Positions 25,001 to 34,004 are shown, numbered from the stretch's first letter. The stretch is DNA of 64,000 nucleotides from Rheinheimera sp. 4Y26 (GCF_025245835.1 NZ_JAOBWS010000013.1:26627-90626); one strand, 5' to 3'. The notes: generated by a model from the sequence alone, not told the origin. Program-made: numbers and translations.

Positions 25001-27624
25001 AACTGGGTAAAGACTACAACCTGCTACTTGGCTCTAATGTGGCTGCCTTTACTACCGGCGGTTTAGTGGGTGTTGCTGTGGACAAGCTGCTGGGCGGGCT
25101 GGTTGGCAACATTACGAATAAGCTTTTAGGCGGTTTGTTTGGCAGTAAAAAAACAGAGCTTTTGGACAGTGGCATTAGCTTTGCCAGCCAACAGTTGGGA
25201 GACATTTTATCCAGTGGTTTAGTGAACGCCACGGTGTATGACGTGATTAAAACCACGAAAAAGAAACTGTTTGGCCTGAGTAAATCCAGCTCTGAAAAAA
25301 CCGAATACCGCGCCATGGACGAAGCAGTAAAAGCAGAGTTTGGCCGTATCTTTTCGCACATGGGTAAATCCATTACTGAAGCGGTAGAGCTTTTGGGCTT
25401 AGAAACCGGCAAATCCCTGGAAGGCTTTGTGATTAATCTGCCGAACCTGTCTTTTAAAGACCTGAGCGGCGATGAAATTGAAAAAGAGTTGCAGGCGATG
25501 TTCAGCCAGCAAGGCGATTTAATGGTGCAGTATTTGCTGCCTGGCATTGCTGAATTTCAGAAAATGGGCGAAGGGCTTTACGACACGCTGCTGCGCGTTG
25601 CTCAAGAACAGGCCGTATTTAACTCAGCTCTTGATAACCTTGGCCATCAGCTCAGCCGGTTCTCTGGCGTGACCAAAGAAATGGAAGTGCAAATTGCTCA
25701 GTCCATTATTGAAATGATGGGTGGCATTGAGCAGTTCCAGTCATTAACGGCTGATTATTTTGCCGAGTTCTACTCCGAAGCAGAGCAGCTGGCCGCAGCC
25801 ACTCAGTCTGCCCAGGCGCAGTTTGCCAGCCTTGGTCAAACTATGCCGGCCAACCGCGAAGCCTTTAAAGCCATGGTGGAAAGCCTTGATTTAACCACAG
25901 AGTCAGGCCAGCAAATGTATGCGGCATTGATGGCACTGTCGCCTTTAATGGACCAGATATTTGACGACCAGGAGCGCCGCGCTAAAGAGTTGGCCAACTT
26001 TAACAAAGGCATTGGTGATGAACTGGCCAAGCTTGATATGTCCGACCTTGAGCGCAACCTGTTTGATTTAAAAGCCTGGTATGACGCACAAATTAAAGAA
26101 GCGGCAGAGCTTGGTGCTGACACCACACTGCTGGAAACCTTATATGCCCGCAAACGTGATGCACTGATTAACGACACCTTTAATACGCTGGTGGATGCCA
26201 TTACCCAGGCAAGCCAGGGCATTGATAATGCCATCCGGGATATTCGCCGCAGCATGGAGGGCTGGAGTGAAACAGATTATCAAAACAGCCAGGTCAATCA
26301 GCTGCGCAGCCGACTTGGCAGCGGCGACATTAACGCTCAAATCAAGAATATTCAGGCCCTGCAAGGCGCTATTGTCAGCCGTTATCAGGCGGAAATGGCA
26401 GTAAACAACAACTTAATGCAGCAGGCGCAGTCGGCACTGGATAACCTCAACGCCAGCTGGGGCGAGCTGACTTCGCAGCTGACCGGTGTGCGTAGCGCCA
26501 TCTCTTCGGCCATTTTGGATTTACGCCGCCAAAGCAGCGGCTGGAATGAAGTGGGCTACCAGTCCGGACAAATTGGCCAGTTGCGCGGCAAGTTAGGTGC
26601 CGGCTCAGTGCTGGACCAAATTAATGTGGTTGGCCAACTGCAGCAAGCCATTATGGACCGTTACAACGCTGAGCTTGCAGCAAACCAGCAAATGCAATCG
26701 GCCGCCCAGGAACGCTACGAAGCCGACGTTGCCGCGCACGATGCACTGCGCGACGCTGCCCGTCAGTTACTGGCTGCAGCCGATGCACTATTGCTGTCGG
26801 ACTATTCGCCGGCCCTGATGGGCGAGCAATTTAAAGAGGCGCAAAAGCAATTTAATAGCCTGTTAAACAGGGCTAAAAGTGGTGATACCGACGCAATGCA
26901 AAGTCTGCAGTCAGCAGGCTCCAGTTACCTGGATTTAGCGCGGGATTACTTTGCCAGCGGCAGCTCTGAATATGCAGCCATCTTTGATGAAGTGCAAAAG
27001 GCTTACCGTGGCTTTGGTGGAGCAGCAAATGCGGCTGAGCCTGCAGTGCCCCGTGCTGTGCTGCAATACCAGGAATCGGATGCGCAGCTGCAGCAGCAAA
27101 CTATTGCTGAGCTGGAAGCCCTGCAAACCCTGCTTGACGAGCTGGAAAAACAAGCGCTGGCAGAAAAAACAGCGGCCGAAGAAAAAGCCAAGGCAGAACT
27201 TGCCGCTTACCAGGCAAAACAACTTGAGCTGCAACTGGGCGCTATTGCTGAGCTGACCGACTTGCAAACCATGCTGGCCGATTTGGAAGCGCAAGCCGCA
27301 GCCCAGCGTGATGCGCAACTGGCTGCAGCACAGCAACAGGTTGATGCCATTGTGGCGCTCGAAGATGGCTTTGGTGAAATTGTAGATGCTATCCGAAGCA
27401 TTCCGCCCCCGGTCATCATTATTAACCCGCCTGCAGTACCACCAACCGGCACCGGCAATGCCAATGCCAGCGGTACTGATAACAGTGCTGTGGTTGCTTT
27501 GCTTGAGCAGCAACTGCAACAACAGCAACAGGCCAATGCCAGGCAGCAACGCCAGATGGCGGCAATGCAGGATGATTTACAGCGCACGCAAGCCATGCTG
27601 TATGAAAACCGGAGGCTGGCATGA
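22003..27624 (+). CDS. Tail tape measure protein
   Basis: An 1873-residue protein, the largest in the prophage. It starts like tape measure proteins (LTTSGGQLVVKDLSTVTQAS, then KKAEQAIDGLSQAG), has the conserved tape-measure domain at about residues 80-280 (LFQRLSTSRKDLK, ALDAGLMQLAQGLSGG), and hydrophobic stretches at about 325-430. Long coiled coils follow. Two tandem repeats of about 85 residues lie near 1415-1565 and share the pattern AI-D-RR...GW...Y.S.Q..QLR..LG. The C-terminus is Gln-rich. Its length sets the tail length and suggests a long tail. It overlaps the next gene by 4 bp. Confidence 0.92.
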   Translation: MNDLVLALKLTTSGGQLVVKDLSTVTQASKKAEQAIDGLSQAGAQSASGLGKTTQGSQQLGQEAKKTAAELDGMRGRMLALAGVGAALFASLQAFSGVKALIDRADDFNVLQQRIRTATNETQDYNQVSAEMFDIAQRNGAALGTTVELFQRLSTSRKDLKATNGQMLEFTDAVQKLGVIGGSSTQALDAGLMQLAQGLSGGVLRAEEFNSLLENIPEVAARIGKGMDDIGKSENELGLGDLRNLVLEGRLLSEDVLQSILVQLPEIEKQFATMPVSVGRAGTMVDNSFSAALSRLDTITGTTQAWAEILVKISNSLDDMSAAELQDTAAALMAVAGGAAALVMLTRYNIGLKAIAVSGAGVIASTVQQTAALMGVADASSVATRQITLLGVASTATSRAMALLGGPIGLALLVAGAIYQFANNSELGAEKADLLAERLNKLSGAYGEVSKAKIQEAVASNTAELKTSADRIAEITSKMVSIRKAIELNPASNAARAGHKELGQLKQELAELNAQQKVLLEDSAKLGQLFFDFSAATDPFAESAAKASDELLKLYNAQMLNAQAVDAQGRALNDVDLDLFKTRFKEATSLPKDAEAAIKSFAKTAEAAAQLAANDKYLAGLKEEVRLQQIRLTLGEAEYELAKAVSSQKMTDTAQLKLLKDTLTLQRQIAQTKNNQDALKALKAENDLLQVRLTKGEKEYQLQKMIRDLKVSDPALIKQLDAEIERQRLLNEQLDVRQYLTDGSYEEVLDGLTKIGDAGSSVGNALVDSFGSVADQFARMAEQQDEFARKFITLHEARKKAEKEVDPERRAKALKKADATERALMEDQTRLQMGNYADLAGAASKMFSEQSKGRQVMHKLEVTFAAIETALALKKAAANAIAAITNQGAGDPYTAFARIAAMAAIMAGLGVFNGSASGGGVSAEERQKTQGTGTVLGDSDAKSESIANVLGRIEDLELDQYAELRSINNSIRELSAGIKNLAVNLVASYGRFNESNYPGELGKDYNLLLGSNVAAFTTGGLVGVAVDKLLGGLVGNITNKLLGGLFGSKKTELLDSGISFASQQLGDILSSGLVNATVYDVIKTTKKKLFGLSKSSSEKTEYRAMDEAVKAEFGRIFSHMGKSITEAVELLGLETGKSLEGFVINLPNLSFKDLSGDEIEKELQAMFSQQGDLMVQYLLPGIAEFQKMGEGLYDTLLRVAQEQAVFNSALDNLGHQLSRFSGVTKEMEVQIAQSIIEMMGGIEQFQSLTADYFAEFYSEAEQLAAATQSAQAQFASLGQTMPANREAFKAMVESLDLTTESGQQMYAALMALSPLMDQIFDDQERRAKELANFNKGIGDELAKLDMSDLERNLFDLKAWYDAQIKEAAELGADTTLLETLYARKRDALINDTFNTLVDAITQASQGIDNAIRDIRRSMEGWSETDYQNSQVNQLRSRLGSGDINAQIKNIQALQGAIVSRYQAEMAVNNNLMQQAQSALDNLNASWGELTSQLTGVRSAISSAILDLRRQSSGWNEVGYQSGQIGQLRGKLGAGSVLDQINVVGQLQQAIMDRYNAELAANQQMQSAAQERYEADVAAHDALRDAARQLLAAADALLLSDYSPALMGEQFKEAQKQFNSLLNRAKSGDTDAMQSLQSAGSSYLDLARDYFASGSSEYAAIFDEVQKAYRGFGGAANAAEPAVPRAVLQYQESDAQLQQQTIAELEALQTLLDELEKQALAEKTAAEEKAKAELAAYQAKQLELQLGAIAELTDLQTMLADLEAQAAAQRDAQLAAAQQQVDAIVALEDGFGEIVDAIRSIPPPVIIINPPAVPPTGTGNANASGTDNSAVVALLEQQLQQQQQANARQQRQMAAMQDDLQRTQAMLYENRRLA

Positions 27625-29054
27625 GTTTCAGCCAATGGATCAAAACACCAGGTGTCGACCGCTGCTATTTAGTGGAGTTTCAGGCGCGCCAGGCAGGCGA
27701 GCTGGTGACCGTGCGCCGTTCAACGCACCCATACCGTACCGGGCCATTGGATGTGCCGGCATTTACACCTTACCTGGACACCATTTTATCTGTGGGCAGC
27801 TGGGGCCGCGAACTGACCGAACTCTTTACCGGTTATAGCACTACCGCCAAGACCAGCATTGAGCTGTATCTGGATGATGAATTACTGGCGTTAATTGAGT
27901 CTGCCAACGTTGGCGGCCTGCCGGTAACCATTCGTTGTGGTGATGCCGGCTGGCCTTTGGCTGATTTTGGCTTGGTGGTGTCTGCCACGGCGGATGCGTT
28001 AGTGGCCACCAGTTTTGATACTGCCCAGCTGACCTTGCGCGATAGTGCAGAGCTGCTGCGCCGGCAATTACAAAACACCTTAATTAGTGTGGGGCCAAAC
28101 CTTGGCAAGCCTGTGCCTATTTGCCTGGGCCGCTGTTTTAATATCAGCCCGGTACTGATTAATGAAGCCACCAAAACTTACCAGGTACATGACGGCGCTA
28201 TTCAGGCCATTACTGCAGTGCGTGAAAATGGCGTGGCCATTCCATTTACTGCCAATGTGGCTGCAGGCACGTTCTCGCTGACCAACAATGCCAAGGGCAG
28301 AGTAACCGCTGACGTGGATGGCGCCAAAGTGTCGGATGTTTGGCTGCAAACCGCTGCACAGATGATCACCTACCTGGTTGGCCGCTTTGGTATCGCAGAG
28401 CCAGCCGGCTTAAGTGCGCTGCCGGCATATCAGCTGGGCCTTTATGTTTCGGCTGAAAAGCAGCTGGCCACAGTGCTTGATGACATCAGTGCCAGTGTTG
28501 GCGCTGCCTGGTATTACAGCAGAACCGGTCAGTTGCAGTGGCTGTTTTTTAACGGCCCGACTGAGCCAGTGGCCACTCTTCACGCTGATGATATTGAAGA
28601 CAACACCTTATGGCCGCGCCGGCGGATTGCGCCGGCTAAAACCGTCAAACTGGGTTACCGGCGCAACTGGACACCACAGGCAGATGGCCTGGCAGGCTCA
28701 GTGCGTGAAACCACGCCAGCCCTGGCCACAACGTATGAACAGGAAGAATCTGCCTATACCGCGCCAAATGCCGGCGTAACGGGCAATTTTCCGGATGCAG
28801 CTGACGTTACGGCCAGCACGCTGATTGTCACGCTTGCCGATGCCACAACAGAAGCCAACAGGCGTGCTGCCTGGTCAGCTGTTCCCCGCACTGTGTTTGA
28901 GTTTTCGGCTTTTGCCGCTCCTTTTAACCTCGATTTAGGCCAAACCGTGACTATTGAATATCCACGCTATTTTTCTGAAGGCGGCCATGCGGTGATCACC
29001 AGGCTTAGGGATGACTTATTAACTGACACCTGCGTACTGGAGGTAGTCCGTTGA
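27621..29054 (+). CDS. Tail tip/hub protein
   Basis: A 477-residue protein directly after the tape measure, with ATGA overlap. It is beta-rich, with the pattern VDRCYLVEFQARQAGELVTV at the N-terminus and VKLGYRRNWTPQADGLAGSV further on, as in tail-tip proteins of B3-like siphoviruses. It probably forms the distal end of the tail tube. It overlaps the next gene by 4 bp. Confidence 0.65.
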   Translation: MSFSQWIKTPGVDRCYLVEFQARQAGELVTVRRSTHPYRTGPLDVPAFTPYLDTILSVGSWGRELTELFTGYSTTAKTSIELYLDDELLALIESANVGGLPVTIRCGDAGWPLADFGLVVSATADALVATSFDTAQLTLRDSAELLRRQLQNTLISVGPNLGKPVPICLGRCFNISPVLINEATKTYQVHDGAIQAITAVRENGVAIPFTANVAAGTFSLTNNAKGRVTADVDGAKVSDVWLQTAAQMITYLVGRFGIAEPAGLSALPAYQLGLYVSAEKQLATVLDDISASVGAAWYYSRTGQLQWLFFNGPTEPVATLHADDIEDNTLWPRRRIAPAKTVKLGYRRNWTPQADGLAGSVRETTPALATTYEQEESAYTAPNAGVTGNFPDAADVTASTLIVTLADATTEANRRAAWSAVPRTVFEFSAFAAPFNLDLGQTVTIEYPRYFSEGGHAVITRLRDDLLTDTCVLEVVR

Positions 29055-29896
29055 ATAATGTCCGCATGATCATGAACAACAAATGGGACGGCGCCGCACT
29101 TGCCATCAGTACAGGAACGGCCATTGGTTCACTGCCACTTTCCAACAGCCAGGTTTATGGCCGCAGCAAGACCACAGGCGTTATGCCGGATGAAAACGGC
29201 TTATCGGTCATCAAATTTGACCTGCAGGAATTAACGCTGTTAAACGGCCTGGTGCTGTACCGACACTTCCTCAGTAATGGCGCCAAGTGGCAGGTGGAGC
29301 TTTTTGAAGGCCCGGATTGTACTGGCGTCAAACTTTATGACAGCACCTTATTGGATGCTATCCCAACCAAAACCCTGGGCGAGCTGGATTGGTTAGTTGA
29401 TCCGCTGGTGTCCAGTGCCTTTGATAACTGGCCGTTTCGTTTCTCTCAGTTGTGGTTTGCCGAAACCTTTGCGCTTTCTGGTCGCATTACCTTGCTGGAC
29501 AGTGCCAGCAAAGATGGCATTCACGAATTTGACCGGGTTTATCTTGGCCAGGCATTTACGCCTTCGGTGAACTTCAGCTGGTCTTCTGAATTTGCCTGGC
29601 AAACCACAGCACAGCAAAAAGTGACAGCTGCAGGCTCTGTATTTGCAGCAGCTAAACCAAAAACAAGGCAGCTGGCACTGTCCATGGACTACATACCGGA
29701 AACCGAGCGCCCGCATATTTCAGCAGCCATTCAACACGTTGGTTTAAGCCGTGATTGGTTTATCAGCCTTTATCCGGGCACAGGTGGCATCAAAGAAATT
29801 GAACATGCAATGGCCGCTAAATTCACAGCGCTGCCGCCAATCTCCAACAACTTTTTTAATAACTACACGGCCAAGTTTTTGGTTCGGGAGGCATAA
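29051..29896 (+). CDS. Tail tip protein, TTG start
   Basis: A 281-residue beta-rich protein starting with TTG at 29051, supported by GGAGGT six bases upstream (29039-29044); the first in-frame ATG is at 29066. It overlaps the previous gene by 4 bp and ends directly before the next start. Its position after the hub gene suggests a baseplate-like or tip role. No family domain is recognised. Confidence 0.6.
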   Translation: MNNVRMIMNNKWDGAALAISTGTAIGSLPLSNSQVYGRSKTTGVMPDENGLSVIKFDLQELTLLNGLVLYRHFLSNGAKWQVELFEGPDCTGVKLYDSTLLDAIPTKTLGELDWLVDPLVSSAFDNWPFRFSQLWFAETFALSGRITLLDSASKDGIHEFDRVYLGQAFTPSVNFSWSSEFAWQTTAQQKVTAAGSVFAAAKPKTRQLALSMDYIPETERPHISAAIQHVGLSRDWFISLYPGTGGIKEIEHAMAAKFTALPPISNNFFNNYTAKFLVREA

Positions 29897-30307
29897 ATGA
29901 CAGCTCCACTTTCACCACCTGGCGTGGTGTTTTCGGCAGCGAATAAAGGCGGGGATTATCTTGCCAAATTGCAGCTATTGGCCCAGGGCGTTGATACAGC
30001 GGTTAACGCTTTTAATGCTCAGCTTGAAGCCGCTGAAACTGCAGATCAAATCCGGCTGGCCACTGCACAAATCAAAAACGATGTGCAGGTTATCCAGACA
30101 GAAATAAACCAGGCTCTGGCAGCGGCTTATGCCGCCATTGGCACAGCAGGCGACACCGCAACTTATGCCACTCAGCTTGTGACTGCTCGCCTGATTGGCC
30201 AAAAGCCATTTGATGGCACAGCGAACATCCAGCTCGACACCGGGGACATCACAGGGCTTCAGGAAAAGCTTGATGACATTGAATTAACTGCATTGATGGG
30301 GCTGTAG
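29897..30307 (+). CDS. Tail tip/fibre-linking protein
   Basis: A 136-residue protein. A long amphipathic helix rich in Ala and Gln spans about residues 18-95, and the C-terminus has ARLIGQKPFDGTANIQLDTGDI, a motif typical of tail fibre connectors. It starts at the base after the previous stop. It probably links the tip to the fibre. Confidence 0.6.
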   Translation: MTAPLSPPGVVFSAANKGGDYLAKLQLLAQGVDTAVNAFNAQLEAAETADQIRLATAQIKNDVQVIQTEINQALAAAYAAIGTAGDTATYATQLVTARLIGQKPFDGTANIQLDTGDITGLQEKLDDIELTALMGL

Positions 30308-30308
30308 C

Positions 30309-32309
30309 ATGACGATTGCAACAACAAATTTAAAAGCACAGGTTCAGGCAAGAATTGATGCTGCGACAGGCGCAACAAGCCTGAAAGACCTGGCGGCCAT
30401 TCGTATGGCGGCTGAAGGATTGGGCTGCAACGAATCTAATACCGACACTCTTATTGCTGCAAAGTTAGCGGCAATGAATGGCGAAACACTGTTAAAGGAT
30501 ATGCTCCTGGGACGGAAGGCCAGTGAACTCCCACAAGGAACGGTGCTGTATTCGGCTCCATTTGATGTAAGCGCCGGCGACGATATTTATATTGATGTGC
30601 TGGGTAAGTTAAAGAAAAAGCAGCATCCAGTGAAGATGGCGGTGGTAGCCTCTGGCGTTAACCAGTATCTGAATTCTTCCAGTTCATTCCGCACTTACCT
30701 TAATACACATCGTGGCGGCCAGCCTGGCGGTAGTACTGACCTTTGGTGTTTTAGCTACACATTACAAGATGGCAATATCATGTTTGGTGCGTTAACCGGA
30801 AGCGCATCAACTAATGCGCTTTGCCACACCTTTATCGTGAATCCTACGGACATGGCGGTGCTGAGCTATCAGGCAGTGAATATTTCCTATGGTTCCGGCA
30901 ACTCTTCTAACTTCAGGGGAGTCGGTCTTCGTGAAGTTTCAGCTAACACATTTCGTCTGTATTTTGCGGCAGCATCAAGTGGTGAGTCGAACCCTGTTTC
31001 AATAACCTTTAATACTCTGACTTATAACCCTGCAACCAAGGCTGTCACTACAGCTGCTGGCACTACAATTCAGACATCGCCTGGTGGTGCTTTCGATTCG
31101 GTGTCGAATAAACAAGGTGACCGCTATGTGCTGATGCACACAAGCATTTACACCTATTGTTTGGATATGCAAAACGGCACTGTAAACACTTATTCTGGTA
31201 TTTCAGGTGTTACAGGTCTTAGTCAGGTCGTTCAGTTCGATGTTGACAGCGTTGGATATGAATACGCATTAGTTTTGGTCGGTGCCACGCCAAAGCTCCT
31301 TAAAGCTGGCGTCGACTCGGTGCTTGATATTCCTGCCAACCTTGCTGCTGACGGATGTGTCGGAACCGGCTGGGTTAAAACCAGAATTGGAGCTGGCGCT
31401 TACATTACCCGCAATCAAACCACCAAAGTTATGAAACTTGTGAAGTTCAGCGCTGACTACACAACCTGCGTTATTTACACCCTGTCATCTAACTACGAAG
31501 GCACTAACGCATCAAATAACGGCGAAGCTGTTTATAAAAAAGGAGACCGTTATTGGTTCATACCTAACAACCTGGCCACATCAGCTGTCTCATTCCTTTG
31601 GGATGGTGTGAATGCTCCCACCGGTTTTATGGTGTCTCCAAATGTATCGCCCTGGGATGCTCCTTATCTCGGTGGCAGGGGCAAGGTTGTTGCATCTTCA
31701 GCAGATACTTTAGTGAACATGGCCGGAGTGATCACAAGTAACAGCGGCGGTGTTCTGGCTTATGGCGCTTACATACAGTTGTGTGATGCAGCAGAGTCAT
31801 TTTCTACCAGGGCAACTAAGGTTGGCACCGCTATTACTGATGCAGACGCCAATAACCTTTTTGAGCTGCAACTGAATGCTAAAACAACTTTTGTTACCTC
31901 TTCGCTGACAACTGATCCTGAGCGGATTAGTCATGGTGGATTGGTTACAAAACTTGAGAAGTGCCGGCCTCAAAAAGTCGAACTGATGAACGAATCGAGT
32001 GCTGCGCTTAGCCAAAGCAATATTGGTGACGCAATAGACTGCAGCACGGCACTCAGCACATCAGGCATTCAAAATATATCGTTTGGCAAAGGCGCATTAG
32101 TTCTCAACGAAGCAGACACAGAGACAACCTGGCGTGTCACATTCGAAACCGGGCCGACGCAAGGAGGTATCTCAGCAACTCACTTAAATGGTTACCGCCA
32201 AACAGTTGGCTCTACTACTGCGCTTGTAGCGGCACGTATCAACTCACCAAAACCAGTGCTGGTGTCCACCTATGGCGCAACGGTTCTGACAGGAGAAACA
32301 CCCGTATGA
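30309..32309 (+). CDS. Tail fibre / receptor-binding protein candidate
   Basis: A 666-residue protein near the end of the tail module. The N-terminal 90 residues are helical; the rest is Ser/Thr/Gly/Asn-rich and beta, as in fibres. It is the only fibre-sized protein here, and a small chaperone-sized gene overlaps its stop, so it is the likely host-recognition protein. No catalytic motif (such as depolymerase) was recognised. Confidence 0.65.
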   Translation: MTIATTNLKAQVQARIDAATGATSLKDLAAIRMAAEGLGCNESNTDTLIAAKLAAMNGETLLKDMLLGRKASELPQGTVLYSAPFDVSAGDDIYIDVLGKLKKKQHPVKMAVVASGVNQYLNSSSSFRTYLNTHRGGQPGGSTDLWCFSYTLQDGNIMFGALTGSASTNALCHTFIVNPTDMAVLSYQAVNISYGSGNSSNFRGVGLREVSANTFRLYFAAASSGESNPVSITFNTLTYNPATKAVTTAAGTTIQTSPGGAFDSVSNKQGDRYVLMHTSIYTYCLDMQNGTVNTYSGISGVTGLSQVVQFDVDSVGYEYALVLVGATPKLLKAGVDSVLDIPANLAADGCVGTGWVKTRIGAGAYITRNQTTKVMKLVKFSADYTTCVIYTLSSNYEGTNASNNGEAVYKKGDRYWFIPNNLATSAVSFLWDGVNAPTGFMVSPNVSPWDAPYLGGRGKVVASSADTLVNMAGVITSNSGGVLAYGAYIQLCDAAESFSTRATKVGTAITDADANNLFELQLNAKTTFVTSSLTTDPERISHGGLVTKLEKCRPQKVELMNESSAALSQSNIGDAIDCSTALSTSGIQNISFGKGALVLNEADTETTWRVTFETGPTQGGISATHLNGYRQTVGSTTALVAARINSPKPVLVSTYGATVLTGETPV

Positions 32310-32698
32310 TGATTTTTAACCGAGCTGCAGAAAATGCGACTGACCTTCTAACGAATACTGAAGCCCCGAAAATTAGCGAAACAGACTTAGGTCGACGCAT
32401 TACCGTTAATGCCTTTTGGGGCCGTTTTTCATTTGAAGAATCCGTTGCTTTTGAAAACGCTTTGTCATCGAGTGCCGAGCTGCGAGTGCTTGATAAAAGG
32501 CTGGCTGCAGTTGTTGCCACATATGTTGATTTAAATGATCCAATGTATGAAACGGTAGCAATGCCGGCATTGGTAGCTGCAGGCATTTTGAGTTCAGAGC
32601 GTCCTGGAGCGATTTTATCTGCCCCAACTCAGTGGAAAGAACTGCCCCCATCTATCCAGCAGAGTTTTATTGATGCTGGTTATCAAATCGACGTTTAA
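32306..32698 (+). CDS. Small protein after fibre, possible fibre chaperone
   Basis: A 130-residue protein, ATGA-coupled to the fibre gene. It has an N-terminal helix (MMIFNRAAENATDLL) and a C-terminal part with PTQWKELPPSIQQSFIDAGY. Position and size suggest a fibre assembly chaperone, but it does not show the usual Tfa domain. Confidence 0.55.
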   Translation: MMIFNRAAENATDLLTNTEAPKISETDLGRRITVNAFWGRFSFEESVAFENALSSSAELRVLDKRLAAVVATYVDLNDPMYETVAMPALVAAGILSSERPGAILSAPTQWKELPPSIQQSFIDAGYQIDV

Positions 32699-32712
32699 AT
32701 AGGTTTTGAAAC

Positions 32713-33144
32713 ATGCTGAAACTAGCTTTTTATAAAGGCCAAAAACGTTTCGTTAACTTCGCTATCAGTAAAGCCACTGGCGGCCCATATTCGCATGTGG
32801 AAGTGATTATTAAAGAGTTGGGGAATGGATTTTGCCTTTGCTTATCATCGTCAATGATGGATGGCGGGGTGCGAATTAAAGTTATCTGCTTGCAAACAGA
32901 GGACTGGGAGATAGTTAATTCTGGTATCGCGGGCGTGAGTGAAAGTGATGCCTGGGAATGGTTCTACAAATACCACCGTTGCACGTATGACTACTATGGT
33001 GCGTTACGCCATAAACTTCACTGGCTGGATGAAGTGGAAGACAAGTTTTATTGCAGCGAAGTGGTATGCCACCTTTTTAAACTCGAACATCCACAGCTCA
33101 ATCCAAATCAGCTGTATAAGCACATTAAAGCCTTAGTGGTGTAG
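32713..33144 (+). CDS. YiiX/NlpC-P60-like permuted papain-fold protein
   Basis: A 143-residue protein with the YiiX-type pattern: GPYSHVEVII near residue 25 (candidate catalytic His) and DKFYCSEVVCHLF around residue 116 (candidate Cys). These permuted NlpC/P60-like proteins cleave amide or ester bonds in cell-wall or lipid substrates. It is the last gene of the tail module and is followed by a strong terminator. It may act in cell-wall passage at infection; the exact substrate is unknown. Confidence 0.7.
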   Translation: MLKLAFYKGQKRFVNFAISKATGGPYSHVEVIIKELGNGFCLCLSSSMMDGGVRIKVICLQTEDWEIVNSGIAGVSESDAWEWFYKYHRCTYDYYGALRHKLHWLDEVEDKFYCSEVVCHLFKLEHPQLNPNQLYKHIKALVV

Positions 33145-33151
33145 CAAGCAC

Positions 33152-33194
33152 CCTCCAGCTGAGGTATAGATAAAGCTTCAGCTGGAGGTTTTTT
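33152..33194 (+). terminator. Late-operon terminator overlapping SRAP ribosome-binding site
   Basis: An 11-bp perfect stem, CCTCCAGCTGA (33152-33162) with TCAGCTGGAGG (33178-33188), then six T. The GGAGG of its 3' arm is also the only ribosome-binding site for the ATG at 33195. In read-through RNA the stem would hide that site; a transcript starting in the loop would leave it free. Confidence 0.88.
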
Positions 33195-33890
33195 ATGTGC
33201 GGAAGACTAAACGTATCAGATGACCCACTGGTCATTGGCCTGATGGGGGCGCTGGGAATGCCGCTCTTTGAAAAAGAACGTTACCCATTGCGTACCGGGC
33301 GATTTATCAAAGCAACGAATGTAGTGTCTATCGTGCTTGAAGAGCATGGCCAGCGCAGATTGCAAGATGCTATTTGGTGGTTGTTACTAGAACCAACCGA
33401 AACAGGCTTTAAGCCCTCACAATACACTTCATTTAACACCCGTTACGATAAGCTCAACGTCAAAGGCAGCGCTGGATATATTCCTTACCGCAAACAACGT
33501 TGCATTATTCCGGCATCAGGCTTTGGCGAAACCGAAGTGAGTAATGGCAAAACCTTATACACGGACTTTATTGGGAATGAGGCGATTGCCTTTGGTGGCC
33601 TATACAGAACTTGGGTGCATAAGGACACCGGAGAGATGGTTTACTCTTGCTCAGTGATCACCTTACCACCACACCCAAAACTAAAGCCTTATCACACCAA
33701 AGCAATGCCATTAATGTTGCCAAAAGGCATCATGGACGATTGGCTTTCACCAGGTGTTACTAACACAGACCTTTTTAATGACCTTTTAAAGCCGGTATTA
33801 AGGGTTGATTTAAAGGGTATTACGATAGATAAACCAAGCCACCACCAGCAGATTGGAGAATCCTTTGAGTTGGCAAAGGATAATGATTAG
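33195..33890 (+). CDS. SRAP (YedK/HMCES-type) abasic-site protein
   Basis: A 231-residue SRAP domain protein. Cys2 of MCGRLNV is the residue that cross-links to abasic sites in single-stranded DNA after removal of Met. Other family marks are FNTRYDKLN, RCIIPASGFGETE and YHTKAMPLML with the active-site His. The family shields abasic sites from cleavage. It is the right-most gene of the prophage and not a core Mu gene, so it is cargo; its start is tied to a terminator (33152-33194). Confidence 0.9.
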   Translation: MCGRLNVSDDPLVIGLMGALGMPLFEKERYPLRTGRFIKATNVVSIVLEEHGQRRLQDAIWWLLLEPTETGFKPSQYTSFNTRYDKLNVKGSAGYIPYRKQRCIIPASGFGETEVSNGKTLYTDFIGNEAIAFGGLYRTWVHKDTGEMVYSCSVITLPPHPKLKPYHTKAMPLMLPKGIMDDWLSPGVTNTDLFNDLLKPVLRVDLKGITIDKPSHHQQIGESFELAKDND

Positions 33891-33958
33891 GGCGTTTGCA
33901 TCAAATTGGGGCAGGGGAAATCACTTGGTTTGATAAAATTAAACCGTTTAATCTGACA

Positions 33959-34004
33959 AATTTGTCAAACCATATGACGCGAATTTGTCAAACCATGCGG
34001 CGCG
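33959..34004 (+). repeat. Two tandem 23-bp repeats, possible transposase-binding sites
   Basis: Two copies of a 23-bp unit at 33959-33981 and 33982-34004 share AATTTGTCAAACCAT at the start and CGCG at the end, with three differences between. They lie just before the prophage right end. Mu-like phages have repeated MuA-binding sites of about 22 bp at each end, so this is their likely role. The exact terminal CA is not identified. Confidence 0.6.

Noticed and set aside
33959..34004. CRISPR-like repeats
   Set aside because: Only two directly adjacent copies with no spacer; location suits transposase-binding sites.
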